Part shown: positions 9,593-20,993 of the stretch, piece by piece
How the letters are laid out: every line of letters starts with the position of its first letter
Numbering within the stretch: the stretch's first letter is position 1
Assembly (NCBI GenBank): GCA_039105265.1
Contig: JAPFFF010000006.1
Span: 5,456,001 to 5,520,000, forward strand
From: Tritrichomonas musculus
Lineage: Eukaryota > Parabasalia > Tritrichomonadida > Tritrichomonadidae
DNA: 64,000 nt
Direction of reading: 5' to 3'
Position numbers and translations under genes: made by a program
Notes under the pieces: model-generated
Told to the model about the DNA's origin: nothing
Databases searched by the model: none
The model's input: only the letters and a program-made list of their open reading frames with translations

Positions 9593-12500
9593 TTATTTTA
9601 TCTTTTGTTGTAATGTATCATCGTCAATGTAGCCGATATCAACTAATGCTTTCTTGTATTTCTCGATATCTAAGCAAAGGTTGTTGTGATCGATTTCTGC
9701 GTTTTGGATTGTTTCTAATAACTTGATGTTGAGTTTGGAAAGTTCTGTCTTCAAGCGCTCAATTTCAGCGACCAAGTTGTCGTGGTCATCTTTGGCCTTT
9801 TGCTTGGTGTCAGCCAATTCCTTCTGTAATGAATCGATCATCTTCTTCATGCTTTCGATTTCCTTAGTGAGAGCATCGTGGTCTTCTTTGGCCTTGCGTT
9901 GTGTATCGGATAATGTTTGTGTCAATTCTCTGACGTGGTTTTCAGAATCGAGTAACAACTTCTTGAGGCGATCGACTTCTTGGCTGAGTCTGTCGTGGTC
10001 ATCTTTAGCATCACGTTGTGTTTGAGCCAAAACCTTGTTCAAACGTTCAATTTCGCGTGTTAAGTTGTCGTGGTCTTCTTTAGCTTTGCGCTGTGTGTCG
10101 GACAAGGTTTGATCTAAGTGTTTGATTTGGCCGTTCAATTCTTGGATGTCACGTGTTAAGTTGTCGTGGTCTTCCTTGGCTTTGCGTTGTGTATCAGCAA
10201 GTTCCTTCTTGAGGCGATCGATTTCACCGCTGAGTTTGTCGTGGTCTTGTTTGGCTTCGCGTTGTGTGTCAGACAAAACTTTGTTGAGTCTTGAGATTTC
10301 TCCCTTCAATTGTTCGATTTCGTGTGAAAGTTTGTCGTGATCGTCCTTGGCATCCTTCTTGAGTTTCTCAATTTCAGCTGTTAAGTGGTCGTGGTCTTCT
10401 TTGGCCTTGCGTTGAGCTTCAGCCAATTGTCTCTTGAGGTTTTCAACTTCAGATGTCAATGATGAAATCTTGGAGTTCAAGCTTGAGTTCTCTGATCTGA
10501 GCTTGTTGATTTCGTTTGTAAGGTTGTCGTGGTCTTGTTTGGCCTTGGCTTGTGCATCGGCAAGTTGCTTCTTGAGGCCGTCAATTTCGGATTGCATCAA
10601 TGAAATCTTGGACTTCAAGTTTGTGATTTCTGTGTTGAGTCTTGTAACTTCGCTTGTGAGGTTGTCATGGTCTTGCTTAGCCTTGGCTTGTGTGTCGGCA
10701 AGTTCTCTCTTGAGGTTGTCGATTTCACCGTTCAACTTCTTGATTTCGGCGGTTAATTTGTCGTGGTCTTGTTGAGCTGCACGTTGAGCATCAGCGAGTT
10801 GCTTGTTGAGGCGATCGATTTCAGATTGCATGCTTTGCATCTTTGACTTCATGTTTGAGATTTCGCCATTCAATGTTGCGATTTGTGACTTCAAGTCGGC
10901 GATTTCTCCATTCAATTTCTGGTTCTCGGCAGTCAGTCTGTCGTGTTCTTCTTTGGCCTTGCGATTAGCTTCAGTCAATGAATCGTTGAGGCGTTTGATT
11001 TCAGCAGTTAACTTGTCGTGGTCTTGTTGAGCATCGCGTTTGGCATCAGCGATCTGTCTGTTGAGACGTTCGATTTCTGAGTTCAAGCTTGTGATCTGTG
11101 ACTTCAAGTTTGTGATTTCGCTGTTCAATTTCTGGTTCTCAGCGGACAATTTGTCGTGATCTTCCTTTGCTTTGCGCTGTGTGTCAACAAGCTCCTTCTT
11201 GAGGTTGGTGTTTTCTGTGGTTAAATTGTTGACCTTGGTTGTTAAGATCTGGTTTTCACGAGTTAAGTTGTCGTGATCTTGTTTGGCCTTACGTTGGGAA
11301 TCCTGGATTGAGTTGTTCAAGTTCTTGATTTCATTCTTCATGTTTGATGATTCAGTTTGGCTCTTATTTGATGACTCGTTGATGACTGTGTTCAATCTCT
11401 TGTTTTCTGTTGTCATTGTTGTGATCTTGCTGTTCAAGTTCTTGTTTTCACGAGTTAAGTTGTCGTGGTCTTGTTGAGCCTTGCGTTGAGTGTCAGTAAT
11501 TGTGCTTGTTAAGTTTCTGATTTCATTGGCTTGTTTGTCGTGATCTTCTCTTGCCTTGCGTGTTGTTTCTGATAGGTTGTTGTTGAGGTTCTTGATTTCA
11601 GTTGTCATGTTTGTAACCTTTGTTGTCAAGTTGTTGTTTTCACGAGTTAAGTTGTCGTGATCAAGTTGTGCTTTTCGTTGTGTGTCAGAGATGACGTTGT
11701 TGAGTCTCTTGACTTCAGAAGCATCGCTCAATATCTTGTTGTTCAAGTTGTTGATTTCTGTTGTTTGTGTTGAAATCTTTGAGTTCAATGTTGAGATTTG
11801 GCTTGTTAAGTTGTCGTGATCTTGTTTGGCCTTATTTTGTGTGTCAGTGATGACAGTGTTCAATCTCTTGTTTTCATTTGTTAAGTTTGTGATCTTTGTG
11901 TTGAGTGATGAAACTTCATTTGCCAACTTTCGGTCTTCGTTGGATAAGCAGTCACGTTCTTGTTGTGCTTTACGTTGGTTCTCAGAGATTGTGTTGTTCA
12001 AGTTCTTGATTTCTGTTGTCATTGTTGTGATCTTTGAGTTGAGGTTGTTGATCTCAGATGTTTGTGAAGCAATCTTTGAGTTCAAGCTTGAGATTTGGTT
12101 GGTTAAGTTGTCGTGGTCTTGTCTGGCTTTACGTTCTGTTTCTGAAACGACGCTGTTGAGACGTGTGATTTCAGAGGTCATTGTTGAGATCTTTGAGTTA
12201 AGGTTGGTGATTTCAGTTGATAATTTCTTGTTTTCAGCAGTTAACTTGTCATGATCTTCTTTAGCTTTACGTTCAGTCTCCGTGATGACGCTGTTGAGGC
12301 GAGTGATTTCGCTTGTCATTGTTGAGATCTTGGAGTTCAAGCTGTTGATTGTGTTGGTCAAGCTGTCGTGTTCTTGTTGAGCTTTGCGTTGTGTTTCAGA
12401 AAGAGTGGACTTGAGGGTATTCATTTCTGTTGTCATTGTTGAAATCTTTTGGTTGAGGTTGGCAACTTCAGTTGTTAATCTCTTGTTTTCAGCGACTAAA

Positions 12501-14899
12501 CTGTCGTGGTCTTGTTTGGCCTTTCTTTCACTTTCAGGAATTGTAGAGTTGAGTCTGTTGAGTTCGGAAGTTAATTGAGAAATCTTTGAGTTCAAGTTGT
12601 TGATTTCTGTTGTCATTGATGAAACCTTTGTTGTGAGTGTTGAGTTTTGGTTGGTCAATTTGTCGTGGTCATCCTTGGCCCTTCTTTGTGTTTCAGACAA
12701 TTCTCTCCTGATGCTTTCAAGTTGTTGTGTGAGTGAATCGTGGTCTTGTTTGGCCTTTCTTTCTGTCTCTGAAACAACAGAGTTGAGTCTGCAGACTTCA
12801 GAAGATAACTTGTCATGATCAGCTTGTGCGTTTCTCTTTGTCTCTGAAAGTGTGCTGTTGAGACGTTCAATTTCAGAAGTCAAAGTTGTGATCTTTGATT
12901 TCAAGTTTGTGTTTTCGGTTGTCAAGCTTGTGATCTTTGTGTTCAAGTTGTTGACTTGTGCAGTTAAGTGATCGTGATCAAGTTGTGCCTTACGTTGTGC
13001 TTCAGACAAGTCTCTCTTAAGATGTTCGATTTCGCCAGTAAGGTTGTCGTGGTCGAGCTGAGCCTTACGTTGTGTATCTGAAACGACACCGTTGAGACGT
13101 GAGACTTCGGCAGTAAGTTTGCTGTGGTCTTCTTGTGCTTTGTGTTCTGATTCAGAAAGAGCCTTGTTCAGGCGGTCAATCTCAGTGTTTAACTTGGCGA
13201 TTTGTGCAGTCAAGTGAGTGTGGTCTTCTTGGGCGTTCTTCTGTGTTTCGGCCAATTCTTTGGTCAAACGAGCAACTTCACCAGATAAGTGATCGTGATC
13301 GATCTTAGCCTGGCGTTGTGTTTCAGCCAATTGTGATTTGGAATGTTCGTTTTCTGTTGTTAATGTTGTGATCTTTGTGTTCAATGTTGTGATTGTTTGC
13401 GACAACTTATCGTGTTCTTCTTGCGCTTTGCGTGTTGCTTCGGAAAGCTGCTGTTTGAGACGATCAACTTCGGAAGTTAATTTGTTGTGATCTTCAAGAG
13501 AATCTTTCTTAAGTTTCTCGATTTCAGCAGTTAGCTTGTTGTGGTCTTCTGTTGCATGTGCTTGTGTTGTTGTGAGTTCTTTCTTGAGGCGTTCAATTTC
13601 GGCAGTTAACTTGTCTTGCTCTTGCTTGACAGTTGACTTGAATTGTGCGAATTCTTGCTCAACCTTTGTGCGGCTTGCTTCTGATTCGGAGAGAGCTTTC
13701 TTGAGACGTTCGATTTCAGCTCTTAAGCTTTCATTGTCCTTCTGTGATTCGGCTAATTTTTGTGTGAGTGTCTTGTTGTTTGCTTCTGATTCGGCCAAAA
13801 GTTTCTTGAGACGTTCGATTTCAGCTAACAAACCGTCACGTTCTGATTGTGCTTTAGCATCAGCAGCAGCTCGTTCTTTTGCAAGTCTGTCGGCTTCTGC
13901 CTTTGCATCAGCTTCGGCCTTTTCACGAGCCAATCTTTCAGCTTCTGCCTTTGCTTCAGCGTCAGCTTTCTCCTTGGCTAGTCTTTCAGCCTCTGCTTTT
14001 TCATGTGCCAAGTGTTCTGCTTCATCTTTTTCGTGTGCTAAACGATCCGCCTCTGCCTTTTCGCGTGCCAAACGTTCTGCATCAGCGCGTGCTTCGGCTT
14101 CGGCCTTTTCTTTAGCTAATCTTTCAGCTTCGGCTCTTTCTCTTGCCAATCTTTCTGCTTCTTCTCTTGCATGTGCATCCTTGTCTTTGAGGCTTTCGAG
14201 GACAACTTTGGCTGCAGCAAGCTGTGTAAGAAGAGTTTTCTCATCAACTTCGTCGCCGCTGGCTGAGATATCTTCTGGTAAAACGTAAACAGGGATTCCG
14301 AGTTCTTCCATGACTTTGCAAGCGAGTTGGTAGTTGTTTTGGACATCGGCTGGGTTTAATGAATAAAAGTTGATCTTATCTGGAACAAAAGAATCGAGTA
14401 AAGCGCACATTGCAATTGAATATGGAGTGAATTTGTTGACATTTGGATAATTTGATGTTCTTCCAATTGCCCATTCAAGAAGGGCGTTTTTGGCTGGTGT
14501 TTTAGTTGCGTTGTTGTCTTTGCTAGGCGTAACAGATTTTGTAATTGAATAGTGTAAAATAAGTGACCAAACATAACCAAGAATAAGTTTTTCGTTGTTA
14601 TCGTTAACATCTTTTCCTGAGATACCGACTAATTTGACACCATCTTTCGTGAACATATCAATTGATAAATCACAGTTCATAACTTGATCAACATTTCGTT
14701 TTGGTGTCTTAGCCCATTTCATTGGTGCTTCTTTCTTGGTAAGGATTTGTGCGAGTTCGACAAGTGAAACACCACTGGATAAATCTTTTGTAATTTCTCC
14801 GATTTCTGGACAATCGTTATTTTTGAGTTGGCCGTTGACCCACCTTGTAAAAACTTTGATTTGGAGTGGGATCCAGTCACTAACATTTGATGTAGACAT
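9593..14899 (-). CDS. giant calponin-homology (CH) domain coiled-coil protein, actin-binding type
   Basis: This is a 1768-residue protein. Residues ~13-118 form a first CH domain that starts with QIKVFTRWVNGQL, the signature seen in spectrin/alpha-actinin actin-binding modules. Residues ~136-238 form a second CH domain, ending near IPVYVLPEDI. A charged helix rich in Ala/Glu/Arg/Lys (about 245-345, repeated AERLAREKAEA words) follows. The remaining ~1400 residues are an uninterrupted coiled coil. Much of the coil is built of ~25-residue modules with a near-invariant DHDxL motif. The tandem CH pair implies F-actin binding, and the rod implies a long dimeric spacer or filament. No EF-hands or spectrin repeats are seen, so it is not a standard alpha-actinin. 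Its GC content is far above that of the flanks, which may reflect strong codon bias and high expression. An initiator-like motif lies just upstream. Confidence 0.93.
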   Translation of the reverse strand: MSTSNVSDWIPLQIKVFTRWVNGQLKNNDCPEIGEITKDLSSGVSLVELAQILTKKEAPMKWAKTPKRNVDQVMNCDLSIDMFTKDGVKLVGISGKDVNDNNEKLILGYVWSLILHYSITKSVTPSKDNNATKTPAKNALLEWAIGRTSNYPNVNKFTPYSIAMCALLDSFVPDKINFYSLNPADVQNNYQLACKVMEELGIPVYVLPEDISASGDEVDEKTLLTQLAAAKVVLESLKDKDAHAREEAERLARERAEAERLAKEKAEAEARADAERLAREKAEADRLAHEKDEAEHLAHEKAEAERLAKEKADAEAKAEAERLAREKAEADAKAEADRLAKERAAADAKAQSERDGLLAEIERLKKLLAESEANNKTLTQKLAESQKDNESLRAEIERLKKALSESEASRTKVEQEFAQFKSTVKQEQDKLTAEIERLKKELTTTQAHATEDHNKLTAEIEKLKKDSLEDHNKLTSEVDRLKQQLSEATRKAQEEHDKLSQTITTLNTKITTLTTENEHSKSQLAETQRQAKIDHDHLSGEVARLTKELAETQKNAQEDHTHLTAQIAKLNTEIDRLNKALSESEHKAQEDHSKLTAEVSRLNGVVSDTQRKAQLDHDNLTGEIEHLKRDLSEAQRKAQLDHDHLTAQVNNLNTKITSLTTENTNLKSKITTLTSEIERLNSTLSETKRNAQADHDKLSSEVCRLNSVVSETERKAKQDHDSLTQQLESIRRELSETQRRAKDDHDKLTNQNSTLTTKVSSMTTEINNLNSKISQLTSELNRLNSTIPESERKAKQDHDSLVAENKRLTTEVANLNQKISTMTTEMNTLKSTLSETQRKAQQEHDSLTNTINSLNSKISTMTSEITRLNSVITETERKAKEDHDKLTAENKKLSTEITNLNSKISTMTSEITRLNSVVSETERKARQDHDNLTNQISSLNSKIASQTSEINNLNSKITTMTTEIKNLNNTISENQRKAQQERDCLSNEDRKLANEVSSLNTKITNLTNENKRLNTVITDTQNKAKQDHDNLTSQISTLNSKISTQTTEINNLNNKILSDASEVKRLNNVISDTQRKAQLDHDNLTRENNNLTTKVTNMTTEIKNLNNNLSETTRKAREDHDKQANEIRNLTSTITDTQRKAQQDHDNLTRENKNLNSKITTMTTENKRLNTVINESSNKSQTESSNMKNEIKNLNNSIQDSQRKAKQDHDNLTRENQILTTKVNNLTTENTNLKKELVDTQRKAKEDHDKLSAENQKLNSEITNLKSQITSLNSEIERLNRQIADAKRDAQQDHDKLTAEIKRLNDSLTEANRKAKEEHDRLTAENQKLNGEIADLKSQIATLNGEISNMKSKMQSMQSEIDRLNKQLADAQRAAQQDHDKLTAEIKKLNGEIDNLKRELADTQAKAKQDHDNLTSEVTRLNTEITNLKSKISLMQSEIDGLKKQLADAQAKAKQDHDNLTNEINKLRSENSSLNSKISSLTSEVENLKRQLAEAQRKAKEDHDHLTAEIEKLKKDAKDDHDKLSHEIEQLKGEISRLNKVLSDTQREAKQDHDKLSGEIDRLKKELADTQRKAKEDHDNLTRDIQELNGQIKHLDQTLSDTQRKAKEDHDNLTREIERLNKVLAQTQRDAKDDHDRLSQEVDRLKKLLLDSENHVRELTQTLSDTQRKAKEDHDALTKEIESMKKMIDSLQKELADTKQKAKDDHDNLVAEIERLKTELSKLNIKLLETIQNAEIDHNNLCLDIEKYKKALVDIGYIDDDTLQQKIK

Positions 14900-15926
14900 T
14901 TTTTGTTTGTTTTGATTAGAAAAATGAAGTGATTGTAGATTTTAATTTTATTTAATTTTGAACTTTGACAGAAATTCATAAAAAATAAATAAATTTAATT
15001 AATTAAATAATTTTTTTTAATTTATATTATAATTTTAAAAGATTAATATTAAATTATTTATTATTTTTATATAATATAATTCGAGATATATTAAGAATAT
15101 TTTTTGTTATCTTTCTTTTGAATTTTTTTTTATAAAAAGATAAACATTCAATTTTTTAGAAAATAAAAATAATCTAATTAATTTGAATTAATTTTATTTT
15201 ATGATTGAATTCAATATTGAATGATAATTGTTTTATATTCTGAAATTTTGGGATATTATCAATCATTTGAAAAATTTTGGTAATGGATTATTCAATGTTA
15301 TTTTAATTATGATAGCTCTTCAAATAGCATCATATTGAAAATGATTGCTGAAAATTGAATTGATAATTTCCCCAATTTCATTTAAACTTCTGAAAAATTG
15401 ACTTTTTGTTCATGATCTTTTTCAATAACTTTTGATTGATATTATTGAAACATCTTAATTTAGTTAATTAAATAATAATGATGTAACACACTAATCAACT
15501 CAAAACAAAAACTAATAGGAGTTGAATCAATAATATATAATGTATTCAAAATGGTGTGAATCATTTGTGTAATATATTAATTAATTACTTATAATTTCTA
15601 TATTTTGGGGAAAATCTGCATATATTTTATTTTTATATCATTATAAATTTTGAAATATTATACAGTTTTTTTAAAAAAATTATATTACCATGTTAAATTT
15701 ATTAAATTTGAATATAAATAATAAATTTATTTGATAAGAAAAGGTTTATTTTGAATAAAAATTAAATTAATGTTTTTAGATATATCTAAATCAACAAAAA
15801 TTAAGCCTTATTTAAAATGAATTTAAAAAATGTCTTCATTTAACTCAAAAATCATTTATGGGTAAAATTATCATATTTTTTTAATATTTTAAATATTAGA
15901 TGCAAAATGAAATTTTGTTACGATAT
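14900..15926. other. intergenic spacer
   Basis: About 1 kb of AT-rich DNA lies upstream of the CH-domain gene and downstream of the small membrane-protein gene. Apart from the initiator-like motif at 14921-14932, I see nothing recognisable in it. Confidence 0.6.
14921..14932 (-). promoter_or_regulatory. candidate initiator (Inr) of the CH-domain gene
   Basis: On the minus strand this reads TCACTTCATTTT, 22 bp upstream of the ATG. Trichomonad core promoters use an Inr of the form TCA followed by pyrimidine/T-rich sequence, placed within a few tens of bases of the start codon. Sequence and distance both fit. This is motif reading only; no transcript evidence is available here. Confidence 0.5.
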
Positions 15927-16334
15927 TTAATTAATCAGCATACCAATAAAGAAGGATAAGAATATCATTCCAACTATTTCGAAAAAGTAAAAGCATTTCA
16001 TGTTTTCTTCCTGCAGAGATAAATATGCTAATCTAGTGAAAACTGTAGAAATCAAAAAAACCATGCCGAAAAAAACGATGATCAACAGTATAACTCTATA
16101 ATCAATACCCAATTCAGATGAGCACAAATCTTCATCATTCCACACCTGCTCTGTGATTGGAAAATCTGGAAATAAATATTTGTCATTTGGATTTTCAGTG
16201 GTTGTCGAATTTTCAACTTGATGAATTTGAATGTCAAAAGTTGTTTTTTCAGTAGGCAATAATGAATCATTATAATTAATGGACAAGGTAGTTTTATCTC
16301 CAATTGCTGATGTAAATTGATCAATTTCACTCAT
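15927..16334 (-). CDS. small hypothetical membrane protein with two C-terminal helices
   Basis: This 135-residue protein has a polar N-terminal half with a Thr/Asn-rich patch around residues 40-50. Two strongly hydrophobic segments follow at about 79-100 and 114-134, the second running to the C-terminus and ending in GMLIN. The short linker between them carries SLQEEN. There is no obvious cleavable signal peptide and no family I recognise. A frame this long with two clean membrane helices is unlikely to arise by chance, but the protein could be small-genome noise. It could be a tail-anchored or hairpin-type membrane protein. Confidence 0.55.
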   Translation of the reverse strand: MSEIDQFTSAIGDKTTLSINYNDSLLPTEKTTFDIQIHQVENSTTTENPNDKYLFPDFPITEQVWNDEDLCSSELGIDYRVILLIIVFFGMVFLISTVFTRLAYLSLQEENMKCFYFFEIVGMIFLSFFIGMLIN

Positions 16335-19041
16335 TCAACTTGAACTGCAAAATTAAATAAAATTGAATTCAATTGAATTTTCTCAAACTAAACAAAATTG
16401 CTTCTTATAAAAAAATTAGTAAATATTTAAATTTTTAAAGAAATATAGGATTTTATATGCTAAAACTTTACTTTATTGAAAAATGTTTTTCAAAGGATGC
16501 ATCAAAATTACCCGGATTTTTTTATTGTATGAAAAATTAAATGGATAAATAGTCGTTGTATATAAAATTTATGATTATTCTCTTTCCGTCTATTCTTTTC
16601 TGCTTATAAAAAATGTTTTAAAAAATAAAAAGATGAAAGTAACTTATTTTTTCTTAAAACAAATTAGATCAAAAAAAAGTTTATACAAGATGATTATTAA
16701 AAAACAATAAATTATAAATTCTCTCTTTGAAGCAATATAAAATATACCAGATATCATACATGAGGATTTTAACTTCTTTTATATACTCTATTATGCTGCC
16801 AGTTTGACTCTAAAATCATTTTGATGTTGTTTAATAATATTATTCATCTTTTAATTGAAAAGTAAAGCAAAATTTTATTTATTGATATTTTATTCATTTT
16901 ATATAATAGCTAAAAATCAAAATTACAGTAGAAATTTCAAATGGGAATGAAGTTCAATACCATCCTATCTTTTTTTTTTATAAGTATTTACTTAAATTTA
17001 CATCAAAAAGAAGGATTTTAACAACTTTGAAACATCAAAAGTTTCTTTTTTTATAATACATTTTTTATAAAAATTTCATCATGTTATTGATAATGTTATT
17101 ATTATTTATTATTAATTTTTTATAATTTTAGAATATGATAACCGCCAAACGTCGAACCCTTTTATAATAAGATATAAATGTTTTTTTAAGGCTTATTAAC
17201 GTACGAAAAACGGCTACCCGTTATTTTTTTTAATAATATTTTCTAAAGATCTATTCCCGAAAAAATTTAGCCCCTCTCTGGCGTGATTTCTGAATAGGGC
17301 GGTTATGACGATCAAATAAGGCCAAATATTTTTTCATCATGTTGATCGTCATGGTCAAAATATCGAGCTGCTATGAACAGTTATTATTTTATTATTGATT
17401 CAATATATTTAGTCAAATATGGCTTTGAAATACCAATAATTCATGTATATGTTCATTGAAACGACTTTCAATGAATTTTGATGTTAATTGTATTTTGTAG
17501 TATGACAAAATTATGAAATTTGTAATTAATGGTGGAGTCTCAGTGATATTTTTTCTCAAAAAGTTTATTTTGGCATTATTACTTTTTTCTAGCAATTTTT
17601 TACTAGGATTAAATACAGAATTCATTTCTTACCAATCAAATCAAATACATTAAACCAAATGCACTCATACATTAATAGTGGACGATTATGATTTGCATTA
17701 CTACTTTTTTGTTTTCAAACCTCAGATAAATATTGAAATTTTTAATTTCATCGATAAAAATAGCAATATCATATGTTTTTTTCAAATAATCGTCTTAAAT
17801 TCTTTTATCTACTGTACCCTCTCCTTGATTTGTTCCCTTAACTTTTTTTTTTTTTTTTTTTTTTTTTTGATTTATATTGCAAAAATTACTCAAGAAAAAC
17901 CAAATTGTTTCATGAGATTGAAATAAACTTGATATTTGAACGTCAAAGAAGAAAAGAACAAGTTGATTGTCATGCAGAAAATTTAAAAAGGTAACTTATA
18001 TTTCATGTGGTGATTCATCATTGAAATTTGAAAATCATTATATTACAATAGATTCGTCATTTTTTTAAGTAAAAATCAGGAACTGAATGTCTTGCATTGA
18101 AAACTAGGTACTGAATAAGCGAATAAGACTTTTTGAAAGGACATTCTAATAATTGAATGAGAATAACTTTTTAATTCTCTCAAAATAAAAAAAAATTGAA
18201 AGAAAAAGTTATTCTTATTTGAATTCTATTTGAATTCAGCAAATTCCTAAAAAAAACAATATGAACGATTCAAGACTGCATATTCAAGTGTATACACGCC
18301 AAATTTTAATTCATTGATTAGTGCAGTTTAAAGTCATGGCATAAGTTTTCTTGATCTTGTTCTTAAATTTAATAGCAAACCTTAATACAATAAAAGGAAG
18401 AAGAAGATACCCAAGAGAAAGAAGTAATCAAATCAATATTGAGTATTTCTGAAATCGTTTTTAAAGATATAAGATAATCGCTAATGAGTATTTATGAAAT
18501 CTCTTTTCCAACTTTAGATAAAAAAGGTGCCAAAATTTTATATCTTTTATCAAAAAGTTCTTATTACATTTATCAAAAAGTTTAATTTTTTGAATACTAG
18601 GATGATCACTTCACCTTAACAGTGTGCTATTTATCATTTCTCAAAAAATAATTATTTATTTAATATCCCATTATTTATATAACCAACTCAAAAACGCCAA
18701 TTGAAATACTTATCATGGTATTTATTGGTTTTCTAATAAACAAATTGGATGAGAATCTGGAAGGATATGAATAATTTTGCAAAATAATGTAAATCCAACT
18801 AAATACTAGATGTATGGATATGACACGTGTACTTGTATATTCAATAATACTAAATTCAATGTTTAATATATGAAAAAATTGAGTTAAGCTTGTAATTAAA
18901 TTCATAAATAATAATAAAAGATTTAAAGGAAATGTTTATTTGATTAATAAATTAGGCAGGATGTTTGATTTGAAAACAATTTCCTAATGTGACGATCATT
19001 AGTAAGATCTATAGGCTTTTTCCATAAATTTTTTTTATGAA
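16335..19041. other. intergenic spacer with a GC-richer inverted-repeat island
   Basis: This is about 2.7 kb without a credible gene. It contains a GC-richer island at about 17138-17352 (listed separately) and a run of 26 T at 17843-17868. Several frames of 68-82 codons (for example 17678-17926 and 18675-18905) are hydrophobic low-complexity translations of AT-rich DNA with no domain, so I do not call them genes. Confidence 0.6.
17138..17352. other. GC-richer island with two inverted repeats
   Basis: Within very AT-rich spacer, ATAACCGCC (17138-17146) is answered by its exact complement GGCGGTTAT (17298-17306). ATGACGATCAA (17305-17315) is answered by TTGATCGTCAT (17342-17352), an 11-bp stem around a 26-base loop. 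The interval is richer in GC than everything around it. It could be a relic of a small mobile element or a structured non-coding RNA; nothing in the sequence decides between these. Confidence 0.35.
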
Positions 19042-20644
19042 TCATGATTCAATAATAATCAAAATTGCATTTTCAATGTTCATATTTACATCTGGTTGTT
19101 CCAATAAGAGTTTTATAATTTCACTATTTTTTTTCAACACAGCTTGATGTAACGCTGTCATGTAAAATTTTATTAAAATCGCATTGAAAGATATGATTTT
19201 GAATTTCGTTGAAAGATATGACTTTGAATTCCATTGAAAGATATGATTTTGAATATCATTGAAAGATATGATTTTGAATTCCATTGAAAGATATGATTTT
19301 GAATATCATTGAAAGATATGATTTTGAATATCATTGAAAGATATGATTTTAAATGTAATTGAAAGATATGGTTTTAAATTCTATTCAAAGATATGATTTT
19401 AAATTCTATTCGAAGATATGATTTTGAATGGTATTGAATGATATGATCTTTAATTGTATTTAAAGATATGATTTTGAATTTTATATAAAATATGTTAAAA
19501 ATATTAAGAAGATTGATATCAAGTTTATCATTATTTAATAAAAGTTTGACAATTTCAATGTTTTCTTTTTCAACGGCCAAATATAATGCTGTTTTGTAAA
19601 TTATATTATATTAGAATTTCATTTAAATATATGATTTTGAATTGTATTCAAAGATATGATTTTGAATGGTATTAAAAGATATAATTTTGAATGTAATTGA
19701 AAGATATGATTTTAAATGGTATTGAAATATATGATTTTTAATGGTATTGAAAGATATAATTTTGAATTTCATTCAAAGATATGATTTTGAATTCTATTCA
19801 AAGATATAATTTTGAATTTCATTCAAATATATGTTTTTGAATGAAATCGAAAGATATGATTTTGAATGGTATTGAATGATATAATTTTGAATTCTATTAA
19901 AAGATATGATTTTGAATTTTATATAAAATATGTTGATAATATTTAGAAGATTGATATCAAGTTTATCATTATTTAATAAAATTGTGACAATTTCAATGTT
20001 TTCTTTTTCAACTGCCAAATATAATGCTGTTTTGTAAATTATATTATATTAGAATTTCATTGAAAGATATGATTTTGAATTATATTCAAAGATATGATTT
20101 TGAATCCAATTGAAAGATATAATTTTGAATGTAATTGAAAGATATGATTTTGAATGGTATTGAAATATATGATTTTGAATTGTATTAAATGATATGATTT
20201 TGAATTCTATTCAAATATATGTGTTAGAATTTCATTCAAATATATGATTTTGAATGGTATTGAAAGATATGATTTTGAATTTCATTTAAAGATATGATTT
20301 TGAATTCTATTCAAATATATGTTTTAAAATTTCATTCAAAGATATGTTTTAGAATTTCATTTAAAGATATGATTTTGAATTCTATTAAAAGATATGATTT
20401 TGAATAGCATTGAAAGATATGATTTTGAATTTCATTTAAAAATATGATTTTGAATTTCATTTAAAGATATGATTTTGAATTCTATTCAAATATATGTTTT
20501 AAAATTTCATTCAAAGATATGTTTTAGAATTTCATTTAAAGATATGATTTTGAATTCTATTAAAAGATATGATTTTGAATAGCATTGAAAGATATGATTT
20601 TGAATTTCATTTAAAAATATGATTTTGAATTTCATTTAAAGATA

Positions 20645-20738
20645 CAGTCGTTTAGGAAATAAATTCTTTTTTTTAGGAAACAGATTCTTTTTTTTAGGAA
20701 ATAAAATATTTTTTTTAGGAAATAAATTCCAGAACGAT
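20645..20738. repeat. left terminal inverted repeat of the Tc1/mariner-like element
   Basis: This 94-bp end contains four spaced copies of the motif TTTAGGAAATAAATTC or close variants. The outermost follows CAGTCG, and the innermost ends in CCAGAACGAT. The reverse complement of the same arrangement forms the right end. Multiple copies of one motif in each end are likely transposase binding sites. Confidence 0.85.
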
Positions 20739-20993
20739 CATTTTGCATTCAATTTTTATTTTGTAAAAAAGGACCAGCAAAGCTTTCCAGAGTTCTATCA
20801 AAATTGTTAATGAGATTATAAACATAATTCGAATAATATACAAGATTAAAAACATAATATTACAATTTTTAACAAGAAATTCTTGAATCATCAAAGATTG
20901 AAAAAAACTTTGGATTTAGTCATGATAAAATTTGATATAAATTCAGGTTTTATAAATTTTTAAACTTAAGAAAATTATATAAAAGTACAAAAG

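Noticed and set aside
9723-14288. Many 60-250-codon plus-strand frames opposite the CH-domain gene
   Set aside because: They are Ser/Leu/Phe-rich mirror images of a highly biased coiled-coil coding sequence and carry no domains.
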